This document shows, piece by piece, positions 1-8,063 of a DNA stretch of 64,000 bases. The stretch comes from Thioclava sp. ES.031 (GTDB lineage: Bacteria; Pseudomonadota; Alphaproteobacteria; Rhodobacterales; Rhodobacteraceae), in assembly GCF_002563775.1 (NCBI RefSeq), contig NZ_PDJO01000001.1:2413501-2477500 (forward strand), given 5' to 3'. A program made the translations under genes and the position numbers. The notes beneath the pieces are model-generated. The model saw only the letters and a program-made list of their open reading frames with translations, ran no database searches and was not told the origin of the DNA. Position 1 is the first letter of the stretch, and each line of letters starts with the position of its first letter.

Positions 1-292
1 CCCTGAGCGTAGTGCCGATTGCTGTCAGATAGGTGGAAGAACTCAGGAAACGTTCCCAGCTTGCGGTGGTCAGCTCGGGCTTCACCGCGAAGGTGGTCTG
101 CGTCCAGAAGGACACGTAGATCACCATCCCCAGCGGCAGCAGCATGAAAAGCAGCATCCAAAGCACGCCGGGGGTCAAAAGCAGGAAGGCCCGGCGCCGA
201 TCCTTGGTCTCTCGCATGACGGCGGGACTGACGGCTGACGCATCAGTGCCGGAGACTGGCGTGCGAAGCGTTTCTTTGCTGGTCGTTTTCAT
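1..292 (-). CDS. ABC transporter permease, N-terminal part (gene runs off the window)
   Basis: This is the first ~97 codons of an inner-membrane permease, cut by the window start. It has a charged, Ser/Thr-rich N-terminus of about 34 residues, then a hydrophobic first membrane span (AFLLLTPGVLWMLLFMLLPL) and the periplasmic-side segment typical of PotB-type polyamine or iron permeases. Its ATG overlaps the stop of the upstream ATPase gene (TGATG), which implies one transcript and translational coupling. The substrate cannot be told from this fragment; the neighbouring ATPase is of the spermidine/putrescine class. Confidence 0.8.
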   Translation of the reverse strand, partial: MKTTSKETLRTPVSGTDASAVSPAVMRETKDRRRAFLLLTPGVLWMLLFMLLPLGMVIYVSFWTQTTFAVKPELTTASWERFLSSSTYLTAIGTTLR

Positions 293-1362
293 CAAGCGGC
301 TCCCTTGAACAGCACCGCAGAGTCCGGCGAGAAGAACAGCGCGTAGCTCTTGCCCTCCTCGAGCTGCGGCAGGCGTGGATCGCTCAGGTGGTCCACCACC
401 TGGATCAGTTCCCCGTCGGGTGTGCGGAAGAACGAAAGCGCCGTGGGACCGTTGAACTCACCGGTCACATAGGTCGCTTCGAAGTGATCATGTCCCAGCG
501 GAACGTCTGACGGCGCGCAAACACCGATATCGTCGAACCGGACGGCCAGTTGAACCGGCGTGTCGTCGGCCACCTTCTCGCCGATCGGCAGTAGCCCGAC
601 CGAGGTGCGCAGGGCGCCGTTTTCCACCACGCCCGACAGTAGATTCCAAGCATTGAGGTGGCGTGCCGAGGCCGGATTTTTCGGCTGCGTGAAAAGCGAG
701 CGGGAATTATCGACCTGTGCGATCCGGCCCTCGGCCAGAACTGCAACCGTGTCCCCCATGGTCAACGCTTCGGTCTCGGAACCGGTGACGTGAAGAAAAC
801 TGACCTTCAGCCGCTCCCGGATGGCTCGCAGTTCATCGCACATGCGCGCTCGGAGATTGGCATCCAGCGCGCCGAGCGGCTCGTCGAGCAGTACGATCTG
901 CGGCTCTGTCACAAGTGTGCGGGCTAAGGCGACGCGCTGACGCTGGCCACCCGAAATTTCACCGACGCCGCGATGGCCAAAATCCTCGAGCCCGACCAGC
1001 TCCAGCGCATGCTGGGTTCTTTCCCGAATCTCGGCCTCGTTCTCGAGCCGGCCGACCTCGCGGTAGCGCAAGCCGAAGGCGACGTTCTCCGCCACGGAAA
1101 GATGGGAAAACAGTGCGAAGTTTTGGAAAACGAACCCAATGTCGCGAAGGTGCGGTGGCTTGCCGTCGAGCCGCTCACCATTGAGCAGCAACTCACCGCG
1201 ATTGGGCTCCTCGAATCCAGCGATGAGGCGCAACAACGTGGTCTTGCCCGCTCCCGACGCGCCCAGCAACGACAGATAGGTGTCGTCCGGAACGCTCAGA
1301 TCAAGGCCGTCCAGGGCCACTACATCCCCGTAAAGCCTGGTGACGCCATTTAGCTCAAGCAA
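292..1362 (-). CDS. ABC transporter ATP-binding protein (spermidine/putrescine-type)
   Basis: This is a cytoplasmic ATPase subunit of an importer. From the TTG start at 1362 it is 356 residues, normal for PotA-like proteins. It shows Walker A (GASGAGKTT), a Q-loop (VFQNFALF), the ABC signature (ISGGQRQR), Walker B (IVLLDEPLGALD) and a C-terminal TOBE-like half. An in-frame ATG at 1479 would give 395 residues, but TTG at 1362 has an excellent ribosome site (AGGAGGGG at 1366-1373). The longer form would also place a cluster of palindromic operator-like sites inside the gene. The H-loop region reads HVTGSETEA, where HVTHDQxEA is usual: His and Asp of that loop are Gly and Ser, which is odd for an active ATPase. 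It is followed directly by the permease. Confidence 0.85.
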   Translation of the reverse strand: MLELNGVTRLYGDVVALDGLDLSVPDDTYLSLLGASGAGKTTLLRLIAGFEEPNRGELLLNGERLDGKPPHLRDIGFVFQNFALFSHLSVAENVAFGLRYREVGRLENEAEIRERTQHALELVGLEDFGHRGVGEISGGQRQRVALARTLVTEPQIVLLDEPLGALDANLRARMCDELRAIRERLKVSFLHVTGSETEALTMGDTVAVLAEGRIAQVDNSRSLFTQPKNPASARHLNAWNLLSGVVENGALRTSVGLLPIGEKVADDTPVQLAVRFDDIGVCAPSDVPLGHDHFEATYVTGEFNGPTALSFFRTPDGELIQVVDHLSDPRLPQLEEGKSYALFFSPDSAVLFKGAA

Positions 1363-1386
1363 CTGCCCCTCCTGCGTTAATCGCTC

Positions 1387-1581
1387 TTTGCATGCAAACA
1401 CCATTTTTTCACCCATGCAAGAAAAATTTGATTTGTGTATGCAAGATGCATTTATCTTGCGCATTAGCTGATGAAACATGCCATAAGGTGCTTAATCGAA
1501 TGGCAACACACGCATGACCCCCGCTTTTTTCAGACACAAAAGACGCGGGAGGCACTTGATTGCAGCGTCGTTTGCATACAA
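1387..1581. promoter_or_regulatory. Repeated TTTGCATnCAA-like operator sites between the ABC operon and gntR
   Basis: The divergent intergenic region holds a perfect 12-bp palindrome TTTGCATGCAAA (1387-1398), CATGCAAG (1414-1421), GTATGCAAG (1437-1445), an inverted repeat GCAAGAT-6 nt-ATCTTGC (1441-1460), and TTTGCATACAA (1571-1581). GntR regulators usually bind such short AT/GC palindromes and often control a divergent operon and themselves. That the product of the gene at 1660 binds here is inference. Confidence 0.45.
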
Positions 1582-1659
1582 TATTCAAACCTTGACCGGT
1601 GAAAAACGCGCTATGCTGGCGTCCTGAACACTATGCAGCGGCAGTGGGAGAACGATTCG

Positions 1660-2658
1660 ATGACCCGGAAGGCGACCCTCGTGCGCGCGTCCGAGCCGCA
1701 CCCGTCAACACTTTTCGAAGCGGCCGCCGACCTGATCCGCGCGAATATCTCACACGGCAAACTCGCGCCCGGCGTCGTGCTTCAGGAAAGCGCATTGGCT
1801 GAACGGCTGTCGATGTCGCGCGCAACTGTGAAGCGCTCCCTGGCACTTTTGGCGGAGGAGGGACTAATTCGGCGCTTCTCGGGCCGTGGATACCTTGTCG
1901 CAGGGTCGGACGAAACGCCCCGCCGACTCGATTTGCGCACTGTCGAATTGGACCTCGAATTACTTGACCAATCCGTCGGCCAGCCGAACTGGCAACGCAT
2001 TCAGGACGTCGTGGAAAAGGAGCTTTCGCGCTGTCTTGTGTTCGGCCGCTACCGCGTGGTGGAGGCCCTTCTGGCACAGGAGTTCGATGTGAGCCGAACC
2101 GTGGTGCGAGATGTCCTTTCCCGCCTCCAGGAACGCGGCCTGGTCGAGAAAAGCGCAAGTTCCCGCTGGGTGGTGGAGCCGCTGACGGCCCAGCGGATCA
2201 AGAACAAGTTTGAACTCTGCATGATCCTGGAGGTCGCCGCTCTTCAATCCTCCGAGGTGGACGCCGAAGCGCTGGCGCAATTGGCGGACGAGATCAGGGC
2301 ACTGCCGCAGGATGACCCGGTCAAACCGCGGACGTGGTTCGACCTGGATCATCGGTTCTTCCAGCTGGCAATCCTGTCTACCCCGAACCGCGACCTGGCG
2401 CATTACGTCAACAGAAACCGCAGCGGCCTTTGGGCGTTGCGCAGCGTGCTGTTCTCTATCGGTCTGCCGCCGGACCGGCAATCGCTGATGGAGTTGTGCA
2501 TGGTAATCGACCTGCTGCGCGCGGGGACCACCACCGCGGCTGCCAGCATGCTTTCGACGCATCTGGAAAACGCTCTGCGCCGAACCATTGCGCAGCTCAA
2601 GATCGTCTCGGTGATAAACCCGCCTGTAGATTTCGCACCCTATCTTGTTCCGACCTAA
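1660..2658 (+). CDS. GntR/FadR-type regulator with two winged-helix domains
   Basis: This is a predicted DNA-binding regulator of 332 residues. The start at 1660 is preferred over ATG 1633 because GGGAG lies 9 nt upstream. It carries two GntR-like helix-turn-helix segments: one at about residues 20-85 (ALAERLSMSRATVKRSLALLAEEGLI) and one at about 115-170 (LLAQEFDVSRTVVRDVLSRLQERGLV). A C-terminal helical part follows that resembles an FCD-type effector domain (DLDHRFFQLAI). GntR proteins normally have one such N-terminal domain, so the duplication is unusual. It is divergent from the ABC importer, the likely target. Confidence 0.8.
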   Translation: MTRKATLVRASEPHPSTLFEAAADLIRANISHGKLAPGVVLQESALAERLSMSRATVKRSLALLAEEGLIRRFSGRGYLVAGSDETPRRLDLRTVELDLELLDQSVGQPNWQRIQDVVEKELSRCLVFGRYRVVEALLAQEFDVSRTVVRDVLSRLQERGLVEKSASSRWVVEPLTAQRIKNKFELCMILEVAALQSSEVDAEALAQLADEIRALPQDDPVKPRTWFDLDHRFFQLAILSTPNRDLAHYVNRNRSGLWALRSVLFSIGLPPDRQSLMELCMVIDLLRAGTTTAAASMLSTHLENALRRTIAQLKIVSVINPPVDFAPYLVPT

Positions 2659-3180
2659 GGGGCTGCGCCCGCGCGACAGGGCACCGCCATGCGCGATGCC
2701 GCGCCAGAGTCGGAGGGCGCGCACTGCGCCGCGCGCGGCTCCCCTATCGCAAGCCTCGAAAAGCTTGACCGCATCAACCAGAGGCGACATCAAGAAAGCA
2801 CGCTCAGTGGCGACGTCTCGCGGTGACCGGATATCCGGAACAGCTGACCGGATGTTGTCGGAATGCCCGACCGGATGCATCGGTGTGCGCACTCCCCATT
2901 TTAGGGTAATCGGCATCCATGTCTGGAAGCAGACTAAGGCTCAATATTGCGTGTCGTTTGACAGCCATCGCGTGGATGGGTTTCGGCGGAACGATCACTT
3001 CCATCAATAGCTCTCACGATTTGGCGGCCGATGAAGCGACTTGGGCGTGAGGTTGCAACCTTGTACCCCATCTCGGCAAGGTCGACCGTCGCCTTTAGAC
3101 TCCCAGCGATGGCGATACCCATCCCTTCTTCTATCGCCTCTTCTGTGCTGTGAGCTACTCCCCGTCTCTTGGACAGGATC
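2659..3180. other. Intergenic stretch with short repeats, probably mobile-element debris
   Basis: I see no convincing gene. GACCGGAT occurs three times at 22-23 nt spacing (2824, 2846, 2869) beside a possible IS end, so this looks like remnants of an older insertion. A minus-strand open frame (about 2934-3180) ending at the IS3 boundary could be the tail of a gene cut by the IS; I do not recognise it. Confidence 0.4.
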
Positions 3181-3243
3181 TGACCTGCCACGGGATTTTT
3201 CCTCCACCATCGATTAGAGTCCGACCCAACTTGAGGACGGACA

Positions 3244-3510
3244 ATGAAGCGAATGAGATTCACGGACGAGCAGATCATCGGCATCCTGGCCGAACACGAG
3301 GCAGGCGCGAAGTGCGCGGACCTGTGCCGCAAGCACGGCATGTCGGAAGGGACCTTCTATAACTGGAAGGCGAAGTTCGGCGGCATGACAGTGCCGGAGG
3401 CAAAGCGGCTGAAGACGCTCGAAGACGAGAACGCCAAGCTGAAGAAGCTGCTGGCCGAGCAGATGCTGGACTTGGCGGCGATGAAGGAACTGGTTTCAAA
3501 AAAGTGGTGA
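3244..3510 (+). CDS. IS3-family transposase OrfA
   Basis: This is an 88-residue DNA-binding OrfA with a helix-turn-helix ([39 protein letters not shown], residues ~7-46) and a leucine-zipper-like C-terminus ([19 protein letters not shown]). The 3' end contains AAAAAAG (3498-3504), the usual slippery heptamer at which IS3 elements make the OrfAB fusion by -1 frameshifting. Its stop overlaps the start of orfB. Confidence 0.85.
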   Translation: MKRMRFTDEQIIGILAEHEAGAKCADLCRKHGMSEGTFYNWKAKFGGMTVPEAKRLKTLEDENAKLKKLLAEQMLDLAAMKELVSKKW

Positions 3511-4435
3511 CGCCTGCCGTGAAGCGCGAGGCGGTCGCGCATCTGAGGTCCCTGCTCGGGCTCTCGGAACGGCGGGCGTGCCGGATTGCTGGGGCGGATC
3601 GCAAGATGGTCCGCTATCAGGCGCAGCGAGCTTCGGATACGGAGCTGCGTGGCCGTCTGCGCGAGCTGGCCAACGAACGCAGACGGTTCGGCTATCGGCG
3701 GCTCTTCGTGCCGGCTCGCGCCGCGAGGGCGAGCCATCCGGGATCAACCGGATCTATCGGCTCTACCGCGAAGAAGGCCTGACGGTGCGCAAAAGGAAGG
3801 CCAGGCGTAAGGCGGTCGGAACACGGGCCCCGATCTTGGTCGCGGCGCGTCCCAATGCCCGTTGGTCGCTGGATTTCGTCCACGACCAGTTCGCCAGCGG
3901 CCAGCGCTTCCGAGTGCTCAACGTGGTCGACGATGTTACCCGGGAGTGCCTCGCCGCCATCCCGGACACTTCGATTTCGGGGCGCCGGGTGGCGCGCGAA
4001 CTGACGGCTTTGATCGAGCGCCGCGGCAAGCCGGGAATGATCGTCAGCGACAACGGCACAGAACTGACCTCGAATGCCATCCTGCGGTGGTGTTCCGAGC
4101 ACCGGATCGAATGGCACTACATCGCGCCGGGCAAGCCGATGCAGAACGGTTTCGTGGAGAGTTTCAACGGCCGGATGCGCGACGAGCTACTCAACGAGAC
4201 CATGTTTCGTAACCTGGTTCATGCGCGCGTCGTGATCGCCGCTTGGGCTGCCGACTACAACACCGAGCGTCCGCATTCGGCCCTGGACTACCAGACCCCG
4301 GCTGACTACGCGCGGGCCCTAACCACCGCAATCGCCCGCCCCGCTACGCGAGATGATAACTCCGCGCGTCGGGCGATTGCTCAACCTGCGCCGATCGGCG
4401 TAAACACCAACCGGGCTCCGGTCGTGGCTGGATGA
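3504..4435 (+). pseudogene. IS3-family transposase OrfB, frameshifted
   Basis: This is the catalytic part of the IS3 transposase with an rve/DDE integrase core: WSLDFVHDQ (first D), IVSDNGTEL (second D), and [17 protein letters not shown] (E). The reading frame is broken near 3705-3720. The N-terminal part (from 3504) reads [15 protein letters not shown], while the following [19 protein letters not shown] continues in another frame that stays open to 4435. Expected IS3 sequence here is a LLRREGE-like run, so an indel of about 1-2 nt is likely. The catalytic triad itself is intact. Confidence 0.75.
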
Positions 4436-4462
4436 AAGACCCGTGGCAGGTCACCCGCTCCC

Positions 4463-4501
4463 AACTTTCTTCTTCGTGCCCGAGCGAAGTAGCCAACCTC
4501 C
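4463..4501 (+). repeat. Copy 1 of a 39-bp repeat (AACTTTTTTCTTCGT ... GCCAACCTCC)
   Basis: The sequence starts AACTTTCTTCTTCGT and ends GCCAACCTCC, with the same 14-nt spacing as a second copy at 6077-6115. Weaker copies of the first block lie at 5963-5977 and 6784-6797. In the frame open here from GTG 4443 it encodes TFFFVPERSSQPPL. All four copies encode FFFV with differing Phe and Val codons. It sits 10 bp beyond the IS3 right end and 79 nt upstream of the recombinase start. Confidence 0.6.
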
Positions 4502-4579
4502 TCTTAGCAGAACCGAGAAGGCTGGGCATGTCACCACGACGCCCAGGGTCGCTAAGGACGATATGGAGGGCACAAACGC

Positions 4580-5674
4580 TTGGCAAATCCGTGGACACCA
4601 GTCTGGCACGAAAAACACGCAACCTGGGCCATCGACTTTCGCGTCGGGTCACGTCGCATCCGCCGAAGACTCCCGGTGCGCGACAAGTCCCAACGCAAGA
4701 TCGCCGAGAAGCTGGCAGAGAAAATCTATCAATCGGCTTGGCAGAACGAGCTACAGGCGGAAAAAGGGCCGAGGAAGACATCCTTCGTCAAAGCAGCCGA
4801 GCTATACGAAGCAGGCGGCGGGGAAGCCCGGTTTCTGCCTAAACTCAAGCGCTTTTTTGGCCACGACACCTTCATCGAGGACATCGACGAAGTTCGCATC
4901 ATGGAAGCTGCGGCGGCTCTATACCCCGAAGCGCGACCCGATACGATCCGACGTCAGGTTCGTGTGCCTGTTCGCTCGATACAGAATTTCGTCGCCGGGA
5001 AGCGTCGACAGAAGTCGACCGATACGCGGAGAGTTCGATGGCTAAGCCCGGAAGAGGCGGAAAGGATGCTCGAGGCTGCCAGCGCCCCTCACGTGATCGG
5101 TTTGCGTGATCCCCGACGCGAGACCCTGCGCAAGATCGCCTTCATGCTCGGCACCGGTGCGGGACCCGGAGAGACGATGGCGCTCGATGGAAAAGGTTGG
5201 AACCCCGCCACACGGGAGTGGTGGCTGCCGGGCACCAAGACGACGTTTAGACCGCGCTTTGTCTTCTTGCCGCAGCGCGCGCTTGAGCTTGTCGGCGAGA
5301 TACCGGCCAGCGGACCGGCCTTCCCTGCTCCGAATGGCTACCCCTACAAACTTCATGCAAACCGGGGAGCGCAGATGGCGGTCGCCTTCGGGAAGGTGCG
5401 CGATGCGGCCGGTTTAGGCACAGACGTCGTCCCCTACACGCTTCGCCATACTTGGGCGACCTGGTTTTACGCTCAAACCAAGGACTGGGCCGCTTTGCTC
5501 GATTATGGTGGTTGGGGGCGCTCAGACACCGCAAATCGTTACAGGAAGATCGCGCCAAAAGACCTGGCGAACCAGCTTCTTGCCTATGGTTGGGACTTTC
5601 GGCCCGAGGAAAGTGAGCCGGTTCGTTTCGGAGAGCTGGTATCGGTTCGGTTTCGCCCGGAAGAACCGGACTGA
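4580..5674 (+). CDS. Tyrosine recombinase/integrase-like protein with altered active site
   Basis: This is a 364-residue integrase-like protein. It starts at TTG 4580, with GGAGGG 9 nt upstream. The C-terminal catalytic domain (~150-345) shows MLGTGAGPGETMAL where active enzymes read TGxRxxE, so the first catalytic Arg is Gly. Box II is YTLRHTWATW (Tyr-x-x-Arg-His), a Trp replaces the late His (GGWGRSDTANRYRK), and the nucleophile candidate is the Tyr of NRYRK. Because ArgI is missing it may be inactive or act as a binding partner. The N-terminus may be a SAM-like arm-binding domain. It lies directly downstream of IS3 and begins the accessory gene run. Confidence 0.75.
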   Translation: MANPWTPVWHEKHATWAIDFRVGSRRIRRRLPVRDKSQRKIAEKLAEKIYQSAWQNELQAEKGPRKTSFVKAAELYEAGGGEARFLPKLKRFFGHDTFIEDIDEVRIMEAAAALYPEARPDTIRRQVRVPVRSIQNFVAGKRRQKSTDTRRVRWLSPEEAERMLEAASAPHVIGLRDPRRETLRKIAFMLGTGAGPGETMALDGKGWNPATREWWLPGTKTTFRPRFVFLPQRALELVGEIPASGPAFPAPNGYPYKLHANRGAQMAVAFGKVRDAAGLGTDVVPYTLRHTWATWFYAQTKDWAALLDYGGWGRSDTANRYRKIAPKDLANQLLAYGWDFRPEESEPVRFGELVSVRFRPEEPD

Positions 5675-6240
5675 TCTTCGCCTTGTGCTCTACAACCGCG
5701 TTAGGCTCAAATTCTTCATGAAGCGAAGCACATAATTGCTCCCCGCCTTGGCCGCCCGGTTTGTCGAGGGCAGCATGCCTGGGGATCGCTTTCTGAACAG
5801 AGTGGGCGGTCTGCGTCTGGAGCGGCTCCCCGACCTCACCGGTAACGACGAGCGAGATGGACGACCTTTTCGCCCGGGCTTCACCCTTTCCCCAGGACCG
5901 ATGCGAACCATTTCATCAATGCAGCTATCAAAATCACCCTCAAGATGCGCCGGACGGCTGACAATTTTTTTCTTTGTGAAGGCCTCGGCCGGTCGGTGGG
6001 TTTCAGGGCGTGACGCGTCTTTACCAGCTCGCCACAGGGCCGCTGCAGAGCGGCTCCTCGTCGCGGCGATTAGGAGAACTTTTTTCTTCGTCTCGCGACC
6101 TGTTGGCCAACCTCCATATTGAGAGACGAAAAGCAGCCCTTCAGCTCAGGGCCAGACCAAGAAAGGCATCCAGACACGAGTGACCGGACAGGCTTGAAAG
6201 CTGCCACGACTGGCAGTCGCGCAACAAAAGGAGAACCACC
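5675..6240. other. Intergenic 566 bp; possible small ORF with two FFFV motifs (5919-6122)
   Basis: There is no recognisable gene. An open frame from ATG 5919 to the stop at 6120-6122 (67 residues, no clear ribosome site) contains FFFV twice, at the repeat copies 5963-5977 and 6077-6091. The region also carries the likely promoter and leader of the gene at 6241 (GGAG about 10 nt before its ATG). Confidence 0.3.
6077..6115 (+). repeat. Copy 2 of the 39-bp repeat
   Basis: It begins AACTTTTTTCTTCGT and ends GCCAACCTCC. It matches the copy at 4463-4501 in 24 of 25 bases of the two outer blocks with identical spacing, while the middle 14 nt differ. It encodes TFFFVSRPVGQPPY followed by a stop and lies 125 nt before the gene at 6241. 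Confidence 0.6.
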
Positions 6241-6654
6241 ATGCTGCGCACGCTCCCCAACCGGACCCTGTCCACTGAACCGCAACTTAGCGCCGTTCGC
6301 GCCCATTTCGCCGAGCACGGCACCGCGCTGTGCAACGCGGCGAAGCTCATCGACGGCGATGCTGGAACTGCTCGCGTTCTACGCATTATGTCCAGCCTGC
6401 GCGAAGCATCGCGTCTCGACCGAACGACGCGGGGTAAGCTCGTAGATCTTCATCGTCTCCTGTCCTTGGATCCCTTTATCGACGCATGCGAGCCCGATTT
6501 TTCGTGTTACGTCCTTCTCGACCCCGAAAGCCCTGAAGTAGAAGAGCTTTGCCTCCTCACGGACCAGCTGTTCGAGCTATTGGTCGAAATTGGGGAGCTC
6601 GATGAAGACCACGACGCACTGGCGCTCGCCCTCCCAGCGGAAGACGCTGCCTGA
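6241..6654 (+). CDS. Hypothetical protein, 137 aa
   Basis: The family is not recognised. The protein is acidic and helical by composition. Its C-terminal third is rich in Glu, Asp and Leu (PEVEELCLLTDQLFELLVEIGELDEDHD). There is no signal peptide, membrane span or obvious motif. ATG at 6241 has AAAGGAGAACCACC just upstream, a strong ribosome site. Good codon structure and the ribosome site support a real gene. It is the first of a set of small unknown genes (6241-7643). Confidence 0.6.
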   Translation: MLRTLPNRTLSTEPQLSAVRAHFAEHGTALCNAAKLIDGDAGTARVLRIMSSLREASRLDRTTRGKLVDLHRLLSLDPFIDACEPDFSCYVLLDPESPEVEELCLLTDQLFELLVEIGELDEDHDALALALPAEDAA

Positions 6655-6768
6655 GACGGTGCGCCGGCCATCTGCAGACCGCACGGCCGGCGCCACACGC
6701 CAGGGAATGAGTAAGAGATCCACTCCGAAAGCTTACAACGACTTTGTCAGCACGGCTTGAGGCCTAAA

Positions 6769-6885
6769 ATGGAGCGCCCGGAAAACTTCTTTTTCGTCGC
6801 CCACGAATGCCCTTCTTTCCAACAGCAAGAAGACCGGCGCGAAACAGCCGAAAAGACCAACTCGAACTCACACAATGTCTCCTGA
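6769..6885 (+). CDS. Possible 38-aa FFFV micro-protein
   Basis: A short open frame starts with MERPENFFFVAHECPSF and ends in a polar, Gln/Glu/Asn-rich tail. GAGG lies 6 nt before the ATG. Its FFFV is encoded TTC TTT TTC GTC, while the related motifs at 4463, 5963 and 6077 use other Phe and Val codons, which points to selection on the peptide and not only the DNA. It ends 67 nt before the gene at 6953 and could be a leader peptide for it. Function unknown. Confidence 0.35.
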   Translation: MERPENFFFVAHECPSFQQQEDRRETAEKTNSNSHNVS

Positions 6886-6952
6886 TGCATCCGCAGTGAA
6901 GCCGAAGAATAGGCGCCCACCACCGTTGCTGCTACACATGAGAGGAGAACAC

Positions 6953-7303
6953 ATGCTCAAAACCACCAACCTCGAAACCGCAGAGGTCCGTCACGCGGCC
7001 GCATACACTGCAGAGCAATATCTTCGCCGTCACGGCGCGAGCCTCTGCGACCTACTCGACGCGCTCGAAGATAAGAGCGGGTTCGCATCTCTTTGCGACC
7101 TGCACAGCGCATTCGGACAGCCGGTCGCCGATCCTGATGCTGTCGAAATGGCGCTACAGGGCATCCACCGAGCTCTTGCGGATCAGGCACCTTCTTCGCT
7201 CGAACGGATCACTCAAGAAAGAGGACTGCCCGCCAGCGACATGACGCGCTGGCATGGCGCACGCGTCAGTGAGATAATTGCCCGGTTTCGCCATGGGAGC
7301 TGA
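6953..7303 (+). CDS. Hypothetical protein, 116 aa
   Basis: This is a soluble, mixed-charge protein with no known motif. ATG 6953 is chosen over the in-frame ATG at 6875 because GAGAGGAGAACAC precedes it at ideal spacing. The sequence begins MLKTTNLETAEVRHAAAYTA and is helical by composition. The last codons overlap the next gene by 11 nt, so the two are probably co-translated. Confidence 0.6.
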   Translation: MLKTTNLETAEVRHAAAYTAEQYLRRHGASLCDLLDALEDKSGFASLCDLHSAFGQPVADPDAVEMALQGIHRALADQAPSSLERITQERGLPASDMTRWHGARVSEIIARFRHGS

Positions 7304-7643
7304 GGCCGAGGCGACCTGTGACACACTGGAGCGGGATATACGCGACGTAACGCTCTGGCTCATTGAAACGTACGGCGTTGCTCGTATCCACGTCTCGGTT
7401 GAACGACACTTCACGCAAATCGACCGAGATCTCGCGGGCATCGCCGTGATGCTCCTATCCAGTCCTCCACCAGGGCTGATTGAAGCGGCGCACGAAGCAT
7501 TTCTCGCGCTCGGCTACGTTTTCGAAAGTTGGGCCGCGGACATCTACGTCCATCAATCCAGCCGAGACACGCATTCGAAACACGACGCCATTCAGGCCTA
7601 TGCGCGCGTCGAAAATGCGCTGCGCATCTGGCGATCGGCATAG
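7293..7643 (+). CDS. Hypothetical protein, 116 aa, coupled to the upstream gene
   Basis: The start ATG 7293 lies inside the end of the preceding gene; an in-frame TTG at 7278 is less likely. The product (MGAEAEATCDTLERD...) is soluble with no recognised domain. The tail HSKHDAIQAYARVENALRIWRSA is probably helical. A rho-independent terminator follows 20 nt after the stop, so this gene ends the transcript. Confidence 0.6.
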   Translation: MGAEAEATCDTLERDIRDVTLWLIETYGVARIHVSVERHFTQIDRDLAGIAVMLLSSPPPGLIEAAHEAFLALGYVFESWAADIYVHQSSRDTHSKHDAIQAYARVENALRIWRSA

Positions 7644-7663
7644 AGAAATCAGGTGCATCCCGC

Positions 7664-7689
7664 AAAAGGGCGGCAAAGGCCGCCCTTTT
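7664..7689 (+). terminator. Rho-independent terminator
   Basis: It has a perfect 10-bp stem AAAAGGGCGG / CCGCCCTTTT with a 6-nt loop, followed by more T. It lies 20 nt after the stop at 7643 and closes the small-gene operon. Confidence 0.85.
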
Positions 7690-7865
7690 TAAGCTCCTCG
7701 TTCCTCGGCCCAAGGCCTAAAGGATTTTTCACAGAAATGCGCGAAATCGCAATACATTCACAGTATGCAGAAGTATGCGTAATTATGATGATCGTGCGGG
7801 TTCAATCAGTGACCAGGCCAAGCGATTAAGTGTCCATCTTCAACCATATGCCGATGGAGCACACG

Positions 7866-8009
7866 ATGAAAAAACCGAACCACGCCGCTGACATGAAGAA
7901 CGCAAACAAAGGCACGTCTGGACAGAACCAGACCCATGCCAAGAATGAGGGCAATCGGGGCAAGCAATTGAACCCAAACCAGCGCCCATCCAATCCCAAA
8001 AAGGCATGA
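7866..8009 (+). CDS. Small hydrophilic Asn/Lys/Gln-rich protein, 47 aa
   Basis: A short gene encodes a strongly polar, probably unstructured peptide (MKKPNHAADMKNANKG..., ending NPNQRPSNPKKA). GGAG lies 7 nt upstream of the ATG. From memory, similar short Asn-rich proteins of the form NHAADMKNANxGTxGxN occur widely in alphaproteobacteria with no assigned function. A long perfect inverted repeat follows immediately. Confidence 0.65.
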   Translation: MKKPNHAADMKNANKGTSGQNQTHAKNEGNRGKQLNPNQRPSNPKKA

Positions 8010-8012
8010 GAA

Positions 8013-8043
8013 CGTTGGTGGGGTGCACTGCACCCCACCAACG
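8013..8043. terminator. Perfect 15-bp inverted repeat (terminator or operator)
   Basis: CGTTGGTGGGGTGCA and its exact complement are separated by a single C. There is no T-run on either side, so it may be a terminator for the 47-aa gene working without a U-tract, or a binding site for the HTH protein encoded 20 nt downstream. Confidence 0.6.
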
Positions 8044-8063
8044 ATAGTAGAAAGAGGAGCAGA

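Larger units (their letters stand above)
3181..4453 (+). mobile_element. IS3-family insertion sequence with inverted repeats
   Basis: The element is 1273 bp. Its left end begins TGACCTGCCACGGG (3181-3194) and its right end (4440-4453) is the exact complement of those 14 bp; similarity continues into the next bases (ATTTTTC against TCTTTC). Inside are orfA and orfB of an IS3 transposase. The flanking 3-4 bp do not match (GATC left, CCCG right), so no target duplication is left, which suggests an old or rearranged insertion. orfB carries a frameshift, so the copy is probably inactive. Confidence 0.85.
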
